From contig JACBWW010000007.1 of assembly GCA_020086605.1 (NCBI GenBank), positions 20,987,572-21,051,571 on the forward strand: a stretch of DNA of 64,000 nucleotides. Reading direction: 5' to 3'. Both the position numbers and the translations under genes were made by a program. Below the pieces are notes generated by a model. That model did not search any database, was not told the origin of the DNA, and was given only the letters and a program-made list of their open reading frames with translations. The stretch's first letter is position 1. Each line of letters begins with the position of its first letter. The stretch comes from Lanius collurio. Taxonomy: Eukaryota; Chordata; Aves; Passeriformes; Laniidae. This document shows, one piece after another, positions 36,134 to 48,035 of this stretch.

Positions 36134-36294
36134 AGGGAGAGAGGGAGGAAGAGAAGAGAAGAGAAGAGAAGAGAAGAGAAGAGAAGAGAAGAGAAGAGAA
36201 GAGAAGAGAAGAGAAGAGAAGAGAAGAGAAGAGAAGAGAAGAGAAGAGAAGAGAGGAGAGGAGAGAAGAGAAAAGAAAAGAAAAGAAAAGGAAC
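36134..36294 (+). repeat. 161-bp pure purine tract with (GAGAA)20 core
   Basis: Every base from 36,134 to 36,294 is A or G. The core, 36,151-36,250, is 20 perfect copies of GAGAA. It is preceded by a GGGAGAGAGGGAGGAA lead-in and followed by a decaying GAGAGGAGAG and AAAAG section. Such long homopurine tracts with mirror symmetry can form triplex (H-) DNA. The length probably varies between individuals. Confidence 0.97.
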
Positions 36295-36562
36295 CTATAC
36301 AGACACAGACATCTCTCTCAAGTTTGTGAATTAAATGACAATTAGAACATTTTTCAGGATTTTTCCTCTTTTACAGTCTCCAGTGAAGTGAGTAGAGGTT
36401 GCATACCAGAATAAAGAGAGTCATTGGCTTCCTATTATTTTGAACTTCTCTACTGGAGAACCTCGAACTTCTTTTTTTAATAGTCCTAAGTAAGATGGTT
36501 GTAGCAGTCATTAATGTTTGTGTAGAAGTAAATATAAGATCCTGAATAAATAAGAGATACTT
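36295..36562. other. Short anonymous spacer
   Basis: AT-rich DNA between the purine tract and the LTR; it ends with the TACTT that may be the left target-site duplication. Confidence 0.5.
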
Positions 36563-37856
36563 TGTAGTGGGTCGAACCTGAGTTGACGGACAGTCTTTTA
36601 GAATAATGACACTTCTTACAATTTACATATTTAAACCATGCAAAAAGGCAGGAATTTCCTTTTGTTCCTTCTTGCCTATGGGAAGCTCGGGGGCCTCCGA
36701 GCCTCGAGGCCCCTGCCCCCCTCCCCTTTTCCTGACACGGGGGCATGGACTCTGGGTCGTTGGGGGGGAGCTGTCCCAGAGCTGCAGGCAGCTAAAACCA
36801 GCCATGAACTGCTACACAGCTAAACCCATCCGGCACAGCTTCTTGGGGCCGGCGAGTCCCCCTCTTCACACAGAGCCAGTGGAGCCAGCAGGAGGCTGCG
36901 AGAGCCTCCTTTCTGCAGCCAGCACACTTCGTGCTGAAGAAAACACCATGCAGCCAGCAGCACAAAGGGAGCGAGGCTTTCTTCACTGTAAAGCCTGAGC
37001 AAGAACACTCTTCAACGTGGTGGCTTCAGTCAAAGAGAAAGTGAGTCGTGTGAGAATGTGAAAAGGAGCTGAAAATGGTGACCGGAGAAAAGGGGCGGTG
37101 CTGCATTTCTTGCGTTTAGCTTAGAAATATTTCTTGCATGCTGTGGTAGGAAACTGTAATATCTCAAACTGTTTGTCTCTTTAATCCATTTGAAGTGCAA
37201 AGGGGGGATGAGAAGCTTGAACAGAGAGAGATGAAAGTAATGAAGAGCCTTGCTCCCAAGGAAGAAGAAGACCTCAATTGCTGGAGACGAAGATGCTCCC
37301 AGAGACGAGTGAAGAGAACCTTTGCTTCTGAACAGCTCATCCTTAAAATGGTACCCCATTAGCTCAAGATTGAACACTTGAAAACAGTTGTGGGGAAAGC
37401 TGTAAGATGAGGGAAGGGACTTTCACATGTGAGCAGAGAACCAGCCCGGGCAGCAATTTTGCTGAGACATTGAAGCCATGAGAGAACTGTTTCTTGTGGA
37501 GATGTCTCCATAGCAAGAGCAAGAGAGACTCCTCTCCCTAAGTGAACTGAAAATTATTATTATAGAGGTGGTGAACTGACTGAAAACATCTCAAGGGTTG
37601 TCTTTTTATGTTGTCAGTGGAACAAGGGAGAAAGGTGGGGGAGGTGTATGTGCAGCGGTTTGCTTTCATTTCTTGTTATTTGTTTTTACTTTTAATTCTG
37701 TTAGTAATAAAGTTCTTTCTTTGTACTGCAACCGTTTAAGTTTGAACCTGTTTTGCCTCGCAGTTCCCTTTAGTTTTCCTCAATATTTTCTTATTTTCCC
37801 CTTAGGAAAATAAGAGATTTTGTGTGCTCGACGCTTAGCTGCATCAAACCATGACA
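36563..37856 (+). mobile_element. Solo LTR of an avian endogenous retrovirus, 1.29 kb
   Basis: The block starts TGTAGTGGGTCGAACC and ends GCATCAAACCATGACA, giving the TG...CA ends of a retroviral LTR. It is flanked by TACTT (36,558-36,562) and TACTC (37,857-37,861), a probable 5-bp target-site duplication with one mismatch. A perfect AATAAA at 37,706-37,711 sits upstream of GTACTGCAACCGTTTAAG and a CTGTTTTGCCTCGCAG segment, a poly(A)/U5 arrangement common in bird LTRs, which fixes the plus orientation. The left part (36,670-36,960) is GC-rich. I see no polypurine tract before it, no primer-binding site after it and no gag-pol-env, so it is a solo LTR. Frames inside (up to 130 codons at 36,606-36,998) overlap on both strands and are not genes. 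Five-base duplications are typical of ERVL-type elements, but I cannot settle the class. Confidence 0.85.
37706..37711 (+). promoter_or_regulatory. LTR poly(A) signal AATAAA
   Basis: Perfect hexamer 150 bases before the LTR's 3' end, followed by a T-rich GTTCTTTCTTTG stretch that could serve as the downstream element. Confidence 0.7.
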
Positions 37857-40800
37857 TACTCTAACAGAGAAAATGGAGAAGAAAAGCATGGTCCAAAGAC
37901 TGAAGTGTTTCCAGAGAGAAGGTACATGAGTGTTGAGTAGAACTCTGTTACCACTTTTTGGTAGCTTTGCAGCAGTGATGGATTGCATGTGAGAGCAGAC
38001 AGTCTGAGCCTGAACCCTGGCCTTCTGAATTCACAAGTGAAAATGCAAAATTAGAGTTAAGTTTCAAACTGCTTTTATACTCATTAAATTCAAAATGGGT
38101 CATTTTTAATAATGAGATTTTGCAGCTATTTAGTCACTGATCATTTTGCTGGTTTTAATTAATTCCAATTTCAAAGACAAAGTTTTGAATATGCATGGAA
38201 GAACTGGAAATTAGGCTTGCCTTCACTGGTTTACAGCAATAGTTTATATGTCATTGATTACAGAGAATTAGTCCTCCCTCAGAAAGTTTAGAATACTGTA
38301 GGTGAAGACATGATCCAGGGTAAGTCTGTGTGTTTCCTCTAGAGATGATTGATACTTTATTTTTTTTGTGGATGCTCTCAGCCTTCCAGGATTAGCCCTT
38401 TACTTCAATTTTCTTCCTGTGTATTGTGAATAGTCTGTTGAAAAAAGAGAAAAAGAGAGGGAACACCATACATGATATTATGTCACTTATATCTGATTTT
38501 AAAATAGTTGTCCTCTTTCCCATTATGGATGTAATGGATTATTATTTTCAACATTGTCTACAGCTCAGTCTGTCAAATAAATTACCTCCAAGATTAGCCC
38601 AAGAGTCTACAGTTACTCAGAAAACAAAGGACATTTTTTCAACCAACCAGCTTGGCAATCAGAGAAAGAAGACTTGGCCCTTACAAGGTAATTTCTACAG
38701 GTAGTGGATACATACTTCTCTTCCAGAAAAAGAAAAAATAAAAAGGAAATTGACCCATGTGAAGGAAAAAATCCTCTTTTTTAATTTGAACAATAAGAGT
38801 GATCCTCTGTGTTCCAGGAAAGACAAAAGTGGGATATTGATAAAAATTTCTCAGTCTCTGACTTCCTTTAAGAGTTTCTATGCTTTCAGACTGCAAAGAT
38901 GGCTTTGATAAACACATTTTGAACTTTCTGAGTATGTGAATTCAGAGGCATCACCCCACATGCTCATCATCTCTTGCCAGAATAAACTTCTGAATTTCAA
39001 CTATAATGGTAAATTGCATTCCCAAGTCTTGAAACACAGAAACTATTGCACACAGCATGAACAGAATTAAAATTAATGGATGAAAGGATAGAAATCCCAC
39101 TTGGTGCCTGTAGAAATAAAATCTCATCTTGAATGTGTTTTGTTTACTATTGCTGTCCTTACATACATAGTTTTTGTAGTACTTATACTATCTCAGTATA
39201 CAAGATAATTCTTGCACATCAAGTGAGATATGGCTTTCCTCTAAGGAGTTCCAAAATCTAATTTGTATAGATTAAAAGTACTTAAAGCTATAAATATGAT
39301 AATGTGGCAAGGAAGAACTATGGCAATTTCATTCAGAGAAGTGGATTTCTCATAGAATTTTAAATACTGATTTTAGTTTTCCTATTCTGCTTTTATCTTC
39401 CAGTACCATGCCCTACATTGAAAATCTGGGTATTTCCTTGCTTCCTTCAGGGGTTTTATTCCAGTACAGCACAACACAGTCCAAGGAAAAATCACAATAT
39501 CAATCTTAAATGCATTGAATTCTACTCTCAACAGAGTTTCTATTGCTGAGCTTTGCTTCTGTTGAACAGAGAACAGCAGTGTCCCCATTTCTAACTCTTG
39601 GCTGTGCACAGTATGTCCTGAAGTGCTTTTTGTATGTGTGGGCAGGAAAAAAAAGACAGTGTGTATCTTCCAAGGAATGTCACATATTCTTTCCTGTGGA
39701 CCAATCTGTCTTCCCTTGATGGTATCTAAAAAAAAACCCTACTCACCTAACTTTCTACTCTCTTTCTAATGTTTTGCTCCCAGAGAAATATTTCTCTTGT
39801 AAAAAGCATAAGCATATCTTTTTAAACTATAGAGATTGATACAATTAGAAAAGCAGCGAGATGTCATTGTCTTCTGAAATCATATGAATATTGACAGAAG
39901 AATCTTATTTTAAAATTCTGGGGTTTTTTAAGATCAGGAATAAAGGCCAGATAGGTTGAGGTATTAATGAAAAAATATTTCATGTCTCCTTTTAAAAAAT
40001 AAAGGATACTATTTTTCTGTGGGTCAGATTTAGCAGACTACACGTTGCATTATTTCCTGTTATACAGTATTTACAATGCCTGGCACATTTGGAAGGGTGT
40101 GGCAGGATGTCCCCCCTCTCTCATGGCTGGAGCATTTGGAAGAGATAACTCAGGCCACACTAATAGTGCAGCAAGGAGCCAGACAGCTCAGCAGAAGGTC
40201 ACCTCCAGGCCCCAGAAGTCTGAGACCAAGCACTGAGTACACATCTTAGTCTGCAAAGCAAATGAGGGAAGAGATGAAAAAAATGTTTTTGACCAAAAGA
40301 CATGGTTCCTATGTGTATATAAATCCCACACAATTACCACAGAGGGAGAAGTCTCTTACACACTCTTCTGGAACGTGTAAGAAGATTCCTCCAAAGCTGG
40401 ATGCAGTTTAGAGGCTCCTTTTCTGGAAATTGAAAGGACTTCGATGTGTACCAAATCAAGAACTGGAGGGTAAGAAACATGGAATCCTAAGTTATACTAT
40501 TTCTTACCCAGTTGGGATTTTAATGGCACCTTTACTTCCACATGTATATACAAGTATCTTCTTTTGTTTCATCCCTGCATAGTTACAGTCTGTTTTAAGT
40601 CTTACATCTGTTAGTTTTATGCCTATTAATAAATAATTCAATTTATAGTAAACCAAATCAGCCATTATTAAAGAACTTGTGGATGAGAGTAGATTTTGGG
40701 GTGCTGGTCATCTCAGTAATGTGACTGCCTGCTGCCAGATGCCTGAGCAACAGACAGGAGCTGATTTAAATTTACATCATCCATTCATAACAAAGGGTCA

Positions 40801-41357
40801 TGGTATTTTCTTTCTCAAGAGGTCACTGCAATATTATTTTTTGGGCTAGGGAAGCAGCATCATTTTAGTCCCTAACAGTATGAAAGAAAATTTATTGAAA
40901 TGGTGGCTATGAAAATAAGCTTTAAAACTGAAAATAGTATCTTTACATCTTACTCATCTGAAGGACAGTTGCAACATACTCTCAGTATTTGTAACAGTAA
41001 TGAAATAATCTAGGAATAAATCACAAGGCATTTATGTTATTTTTGACAATCCCCTAATCCTGGCATGCATCTTTGCCTTCAGCCATCCTGTAATATTCAT
41101 TTGGCAAAATGCCAACAACCTAATTCCTACTACCATTCATAATATTGTTACCATGCATTGATTTTTAAAGTGCTTGTTACTCAGCTCAACAAAAGTTGTC
41201 ACCTGAAAGAAAGAATGGTCCAGAGATCTTAAGTTAAGCCCAGGATTTTATTTGAATTCTCTGTTAAAGGTCTGTTCACATAATCTTCCTCAAATGGACT
41301 ATACCCCACAAAGAGTCACATCCTGCTTTACAAATGAGCCAAACCTCTTAACAGAAG

Positions 41358-41376
41358 TTTTTTTTTTTTTTTTTTT
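41358..41376 (+). repeat. Poly-T run (T19)
   Basis: Nineteen consecutive T residues followed by CAGACTCAG. This superficially resembles a polypyrimidine tract plus AG, but no exon can be recognised downstream. Confidence 0.85.
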
Positions 41377-42119
41377 CAGACTCAGCTGTAGAATTCTTAG
41401 GAAAGAGCTGGTACTTTGCTTTATGGTCCAGAGAACAGTTTAGTTGTGTCAGTTTGAATGACAGAGATATCCAGAATTGGAACTACTGTAAGCAGATTTA
41501 CTTACATGGTTTTTAAACCTGCAATAACTTTGGGCCTATCGCCCCAAACAGCTGAGGGAGATTAAAATGTTAATGATAACAGATAATGAAAACAATTATA
41601 TTTTACTGTCTTACATTATTATATTGGGGAAAGCTACTTAGACATCCTAAATTTGAGTCTAGTCTGTATAACAGCAGTCTTTTAATTCAGAATTAATATA
41701 AACCCAGCCAAACTCTATTAGGAAATAATAGACTGAAACAACAGGTCATATGCTGGGGTGATGGAAGAATAGATTTAATTCTAAGATTTAAAATAGCTGA
41801 TGTTAACATGAGGCACTGATTATGCATGTTGTTTTTTGTGAAAGACAATAGTCATAAAGAGGTTAGTGGGGGCATAGGTTAGAAGGATGACCTAGAGACT
41901 GGGAAAAACAAAAAGAGATTTTTGGATAAGTGGAATAAAAAATATACTTAGAAAAATTCAACTGTTTTCAGTTTTCACTTTTTATTTTTAATGAGTTAAT
42001 TTACATACACTTCGCAACTTTTTAACTTTGTTAGTTTTGTCTTTATTCTTTTTTATTTCTTTGCTTTTTCTTATATAGTGTAATCCTGGAGCCAGAGCTT
42101 CTGTACAGTTGTAACCAAT

Positions 42120-42141
42120 AATCAGTGTAATAACACTGATT
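42120..42141. repeat. Perfect inverted repeat, 9-bp arms
   Basis: AATCAGTGT (42,120-42,128), a 4-base spacer AATA, and ACACTGATT (42,133-42,141). No function can be inferred. Confidence 0.9.
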
Positions 42142-42721
42142 CTATATGTACTGAAAATAGATGAGGAATAAAAATGGTAATTATCATATTATGACTACAT
42201 TACAAATCGTGATATGGGTAAAAGTATAATAAAAAGCTGAGAACTGGGGAAACAAATTTTTTTTAAATCTTTCTCTTGTTTAACTCAATGTTGAAAATTC
42301 CAATTTTAAATTTGTACAGATGTACATAGGAAGAAATTAATATGGAATATTCATTATTTTTTTCTTTGTGTAAATTCTCTACTAGTGATATTAGTCATGA
42401 AGTAACTCTTTGAAAGGCAGTATTCCTAGCTAATGTATCACACAGATTTTCTAAATATTAGAAAAATATTTATGACTTATTGCCTACTAAAAAGTCAGCT
42501 GACTGTTTCCTCTTGTAGGAATAAAAAAAATTATCATTATTAACACTATTTACATATATTTTAACTAATTCTGAAGTGTCTTGTGGAACTGAAGCATTAA
42601 TACAGTACTTTTAGATCTTAGAATCTGGATAGCAAAAGTACCCCTTGTAATTGTGAAGTCTTGTGCTGTTAAATCCTTGGAACATTACACCTCTAGGATG
42701 ATACAACACAGACATTTAGTT

Positions 42722-42750
42722 TATGGATAAACAAGCATAGTTTATCCATA
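42722..42750. repeat. Perfect inverted repeat, 11-bp arms
   Basis: TATGGATAAAC (42,722-42,732), a 7-base spacer AAGCATA, and GTTTATCCATA (42,740-42,750). Confidence 0.92.
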
Positions 42751-43859
42751 CATTTCTCAAGTATTTTAATATTAGTTAGACTTCTTACTCCATTTGAACT
42801 GCTATAATATTCCTTTAATTTCCATCCTAAATATATATTCACAGACAGTAGCTTTTTCCTATATCAACTTTGTTTGAGTGTAGCTCTACACTCACACTTT
42901 TGTGAAAAGGAATATTAAAAAATACTGCTAAAATTAATTGTATGTTCAAATTATATAAATAATGAAATATAACTCAACTCCATATTCATTATTTTTATTT
43001 TTCTCTCTCAATCTGTTTCTTTTTTTAATCTCTGTTCCATTTAGGCAGACAATTTACTTTATCATTAATTAACACATACTGCTGGCAAAAATGTCAGTAT
43101 ATTTACCTATGAATTGTCTTAGATGTGGGACTGTAACCAGTAGTGAGTTTGGAAGAGAATTTTACTTTAGAAAGAATAAACTACTGATTCTCATCCCTAA
43201 AGTAGAATTTAAACCTTTTTGCTAGTAACAGATTTTTTTTTCTTTTTTATTCTTTTACAGAAAAAAAGGAAAAATCTGTAGTGATTCAAATATTTTTCAT
43301 GGAAGTGTGGACAGATGAGCCATGCCTCATCTGCAGTAGCTACCTGATTAATGTAGGATGAGTCGTTCATAGTTTTATTGTGGTGGATATGGATTTTGGA
43401 AGGAAGGCTATTCTAATCTTTCTTGTCTGGGCAGGTACATTTATAAATAACAGTGTCTGGAGCAAAAATAACTCAGCCTTAATGAACTAGGGAGTTACAA
43501 CATTACAACAAAGGATAGGTTATTTGTAAGAATTACAGAGTTTTGGAAGCGTTAGCTTTCTGTTTTATCTTTAATTTCCTATAAATTTTCTTATATTTGT
43601 GCTGATATCTGATATTCAAGACATTATTCTTACACTTTTTATATGTAAAAGCCCAATTTTAAATCGTATTGAGTTTTTAAGTCTAGCAGGAAGAGAAAAA
43701 ATATCTGAGGACCAAGTAGACCAGTATTTTATGACTTAATTGATCACAATCATTTACAATTATCTCTCACTCATTTCTACCATGCAATATAGAAGACAGA
43801 AGTTATGTTTATAGCATGGAATGAAAATCAGCATTTTATTTGACAGAAGATATATAGTG

Positions 43860-43918
43860 ATTTTTTTCTTTTGTTCCTATTTTTTTGGTTTTGGTTGGTT
43901 GGTTTTGGTTTTCTTTAC
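43860..43918 (+). repeat. T/G-rich low-complexity tract
   Basis: T-rich sequence with repeated GGTTTT and GGTTGGTTGG units and no other structure. Confidence 0.75.
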
Positions 43919-45390
43919 AATTTCTACTATTGCAAAAAGAAAAAAGGAGGAAGGGGAACTGCACATGAATTTTGAAAGCAGTTAACCACCTGTTCCAATC
44001 ACCACTATTATAATCTCTCCATTGGCATTGAGAAAGTCTAGACGTGTATGTCCATTGATCAGTATTGGAGTTTTCAAGTTTTTAGGCTTTTCAGATTTTT
44101 TGGGGTTTTTTGTTTTTGTTTTTTTTTTTTCAGCTCAATGGTGATGTAAGAATGAAATGAATTCCAGGACATATTAGCTGTATTAAACTGGGATTTTATG
44201 AAGTACCTACTAGGCTGTTGGGCTTTATATTAAACTATTTAATTTTAATAACATCTTTTAGAAAAACAAAAAATACCCCTTCACAGTTAAAGGCTTTTTG
44301 TTGAAGTCAGTCAGTAGACCATGCTTTTATTTTTCACCATTTAACTGGATTCTGTTAAATAAAATCTGGTAAGCAATTTTTTTCTTTCTTTCTTTTTCAA
44401 TATCCACAAGAAATAATAAGGTTATTTGGGAGAAAGATGAGGTCAGTATTTAGTTAGCCCCAAGGAAAATAGTTGAGGATATTCAATTACTGTTGTTATG
44501 TTGGTTCTTTTTTAAAGCGGTCTAGCAAATAAAAAATATTCTACTTTTAATTCCCCAGATACTAGACTAAAAGTATTAAAAGCTCTTAAACTTCTTTTAA
44601 AATGCTAATTCTCACCAAGTTTGTAAATTTTTTTCTTGCATTAGTTTTGCTATAGATTTATACTACTTTTTGAAAAACCTGCAAATACCATGATTCATTA
44701 TATCAGAATAATATTTTAAATTTCAGATGTTTAATTTTTTGAAGGATAATTAAAACTGATGCTTAGAAAAAAAAGGTAAAAAAAGAAAGACAGAAGATAT
44801 GAAAGGATAAAGAAGAAAATTTCAAAGAGACAAATATGTGCTAACACACAGTTTATAACATGCCATGCCTGAAATATTATCTAGATAGAGAATATTCCTC
44901 TATTTATATTAGAATGGGAAGAAGTCAAAGGAAGGTTCAACATACAGAAATATTCATAAATCATGAAGAAAAAAATATAACAGAAACAAAATGATCAAAA
45001 AAACCCCAACTATTTCAAAAATAAAGAAGGAAAATATACTTATCCCAGTATTCATATAATTATAAAATGGAACCATAATGTCTATGAAACTTTTTCAGGA
45101 TGAGTGAAAAGTTGTTAAAAAACACCAGTAATCTCACATTAAAAGGATAGTTAGAGTTCTCAGTGAAAATGAAAAGAATACAGAGATTTTTTTCTTGGGG
45201 AGAAGAATTTTCATGAATCCAGTTTTCATTTGATATTTTCATTAAAAACATAGATCATGGAAGATAGGCTGTGCACATTAAATGTGCAGATTAGAATCCT
45301 CCAGTACCCTGAGTCTACTTTCATGGAGCATCATACCACCAAATTAGCTGTGGATCAAATTAAGAGTGCTCAGAGGTAATATAAACAGAA

Positions 45391-45446
45391 CAACAACAAC
45401 AAAAAAAAAACAAAAAACAAACAAAAAACAAAAACAAAACAAAAAA
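45391..45446 (+). repeat. (CAAAAA)n/(CAA)n simple repeat
   Basis: A/C-only tract of CAA, CAAAA and CAAAAA units. Confidence 0.85.
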
Positions 45447-45678
45447 ATCAAAGACTTTGTAAGAAAGAATGTATAAACTGACACTTGTCATAAAAGAGAT
45501 TATATGACAAAGCACTGAAAACATACGTGTGCTAAAAAAGGTGAAAAATCATGTGCAATTTTATGTTAAAGATATAATACATAAATAATGACTTGTAATA
45601 GACAGCAACCATAGGAAGAATCAGGTCATTGATGTCACAAAGTCATCCTATTTTTCTAAAATGGTGTTAAATATCAAA

Positions 45679-45753
45679 ACAAACACCACCACACACACCC
45701 CCCCCCAAAAAAAAAAAGAGAAAAAAAAAAAACAAAACAAAAACAAACAAACC
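45679..45753 (+). repeat. A/C-rich low-complexity tract
   Basis: A CACCACCACACACACC section, then a run of C, then A-rich sequence with scattered G and C and a short (CAAA)n end. Confidence 0.85.
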
Positions 45754-47304
45754 ACTGATGGTTGGAATACTTGTTACTTATTTAGTAATCTAAGTAATTT
45801 TCAAATTAGTTATGTGTAAGATAATAAGATTTTCTGCAGAATCATGCTTAAGTCAAAGTCAGGGAATGGAAGAATTTCCCACTGATTTCCACAAAGGAAA
45901 AACTTGTTTCCTCATTTATCTGTTGTTGGTGTTTTTTGTCAAGTAAGGAGAAGGTAAATGTTATAAAACCTTGATAATAATCTTCCAAAGGCCATTTGAT
46001 AACTCAAAACCACTATAAAATAACACTACACAGTTAGTTGTGAGTGATATTAGAAAAGTTGTTATTCATAACTGCAAACTGCATGCAAATGAGGGAACCC
46101 AGTGCAGAAGTACTTCAGTTAAATCTGGATTGCTTTTCAGCAATCTGTTAATATGCAACTAAGGTAATGTATTATCCCTAGGCATTTTCTTCCAAAGAAT
46201 TATCAAAAGCACTGTGACATGGGCTGTAATATTTATGACAATACAGATTATAGTATAATGCAGTTTTTTTAAAATAGAAAATTTCATAACCCAACAAGAG
46301 AGAAAGGAAGATGCACCTATTTAAAGATACTTTATGCCCTGAAAATGATTCTGCTATTTAGCAAGCTGATATTTTTCAGTTGTGCTTTAAAATACAAAGC
46401 AAATATAATTAGAAATATAAATGAAATTTTCCCTTTGTTAAGAACATTGCTACAGTATTTAATTACATTACAGTTTACAAAATCCTGTTTAGAGCATCCA
46501 AGTTTTCCCTTTCTGAACTTCTCCCAAAGCACTGGTCTCAGTAGAGTTCTACTCAGCTTTATTAATCTGTGGTAATTTTAGATTTCTCAGGTTTTTGTGC
46601 AGGAGTTGAGTTTTCCCTAACAACCTTCTGTCTTCTAATTCCCTTAATACATGATGAAGTATTATAAATAACTATGAAATCAGTATCTTGATAACAATAT
46701 AAGTTCTTGAACACAGTTGCCACCATTTGAAACAATACATGGTTTCTATGTAGTATGTTGTGTATATAATACGTAGGATTTTGGTTTTTTTTTAACTTGT
46801 TATAATTCTACAGTATGGCACAAATTATGTTAAAATACTGTGCAGTAGCTATGCATATTTATAAACATGTTTATATGTACATAAAGCTCACAAGGAAAAA
46901 GCTCCAAGGTAAATTTATACTTCTGCTACCATTAATCAGACCCTTCAGAAGGAAACATCCAGTTACTGTTCAGCCAGTTCTCTTTGGGACCTATTTCTTT
47001 TGATCTTTTATAGCAGCCCTTTTCCATTCCAGTGCCCATTTCCACATCCTCCCTGGATTATTTTACACATCAAAGGATGTCTTTCTTGCCTCTGTAGATT
47101 TCTCAATTTTGATCTCTCCACAGTCATCATGAGAGACAGAAAGAAGAAAAACTAATACTAATTATAAACTATGTCAACCTCTATTGTATGCTGAAAGCTG
47201 TATCAGCTAAAATCCTAAAATTTTGGTTTACCAAAACTTTTGATGCCAAGAGAACTGCTATGAGAAGATCACTTATTATGAATCTGTCATTCCCCCTCCA
47301 TATT

Positions 47305-47332
47305 TAACCAAACAGTGGTAATTGTTTGGTTA
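47305..47332. repeat. Perfect inverted repeat, 10-bp arms
   Basis: TAACCAAACA (47,305-47,314), an 8-base spacer, and TGTTTGGTTA (47,323-47,332). Confidence 0.9.
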
Positions 47333-47566
47333 GTTCAATTGACAAGTCACTGTCATGAGGATGAAATCTAATAGACAGTTTCACCTCTAATGCTTTATTA
47401 AATAAAACTAGTTCATGCTTATTAGCTGACAAGTATGGAGTTGCTGTATTTTGATCAGCTGATTTATTTTGACAGACTGTAATTTAGGGAATTGGAAAAA
47501 TATAAAATAGCCTATATTTTTAGGGAGACATGTGCAAAGGAACAAAAATAGCTATTATACTCTCAT

Positions 47567-47690
47567 TGCATTATGGTGGGGTTTCACCCCAGCTGGCAGC
47601 CAAGCCACATGCAGCCACTTGCTCACTCCCCCACCACCAGGATCAGGGGGAAACCTGGAAGAGGAAAAGCCAGAAAACCTGTGGGTTGAA
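47567..47690. mobile_element. Terminal fragment of an avian LTR
   Basis: A degraded start near 47,567 leads into GGTTTCACCCCAGCTGGCAG (starting near 47,580), then CCAAGCCACATGCAGCCACT and TGCTCACTCCCCCACCACCA, then an AACCTGGAAGAGGAAAAG block and GTGGGTTGAA. This is the terminus of a common avian LTR family, the same as at 21,603. The rest of the LTR is missing: after about 47,690 the sequence passes into CR1. Confidence 0.75.
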
Positions 47691-47699
47691 TTCACTTGG

Positions 47700-48035
47700 G
47701 AGGATAACTTCTTCAGGCAGGTAACAGCCCGACTAGAAGGGACCAGATACTGACCCTGAGGGTGACCAATGTAAGTGACCTACCTGTGGGCTCGAGATTT
47801 AAAGCAGGCTGGACTGCAGTGATCACAGAGTGGTGGAGTTCACAGCCCAGAGGGGCATGGGTCAGACAAACAGTAATGCTGGGACCCCTTCCAGCTCTTC
47901 AAGGATATTCTCAACAGGACTGTCTGGGAAAGAGCCCTCAGGAACAAGCAAGCAGAACAGAGATGGCAGATTTTTAAGGACTCCTTCCATAGAACAAAAG
48001 ACTTAATGATCTCCAGGTGCAAGATATTGGTTATT
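47700..48035 (+). mobile_element. CR1 LINE fragment, ORF2 between endonuclease and RT
   Basis: GACTAGAAGGGACCAGATAC near 47,731, GTAAGTGACCTACCTGTGGG near 47,772, AAGCAGGCTGGACTGCAGTG near 47,802, GAGTGGTGGAGTTCACAGCC near 47,829 and GGCAGATTTTTAAGGACTCC near 47,963 are successive blocks of CR1 ORF2 upstream of the RT domain. Translated in the best frame, the last part reads close to LFKDILNRTVWERALRNKQA and WQIFKDSFHRTKDL, matching the CR1 linker region. Stops and frame changes show that it is dead. It is truncated at both ends, and its left edge abuts the LTR fragment, so one element was probably inserted into or recombined with the other. Confidence 0.82.

Larger units (their letters stand above)
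37857..47566. other. Long anonymous AT-rich region
   Basis: Nearly 10 kb without a gene or a transposon I can identify. Contents worth noting are a C/G-richer patch with a TATA-like motif and a splice-donor-like site (40,080-40,475), short perfect inverted repeats (42,120-42,141; 42,722-42,750; 47,305-47,332), and low-complexity A-, T- or CA-rich tracts at 41,358, 43,860, 44,090, 45,391 and 45,691. No open frame exceeds 92 codons. Confidence 0.5.

Noticed and set aside
36606..36998. A 130-codon plus-strand frame.
   Set aside because: It lies wholly inside the GC-rich part of a solo LTR, with equally long frames on the opposite strand; no retroviral protein similarity.
41358..41385. T19 followed by CAG as a splice acceptor.
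   Set aside because: No open frame or conserved-looking exon follows, and poly-T runs are common in this window.
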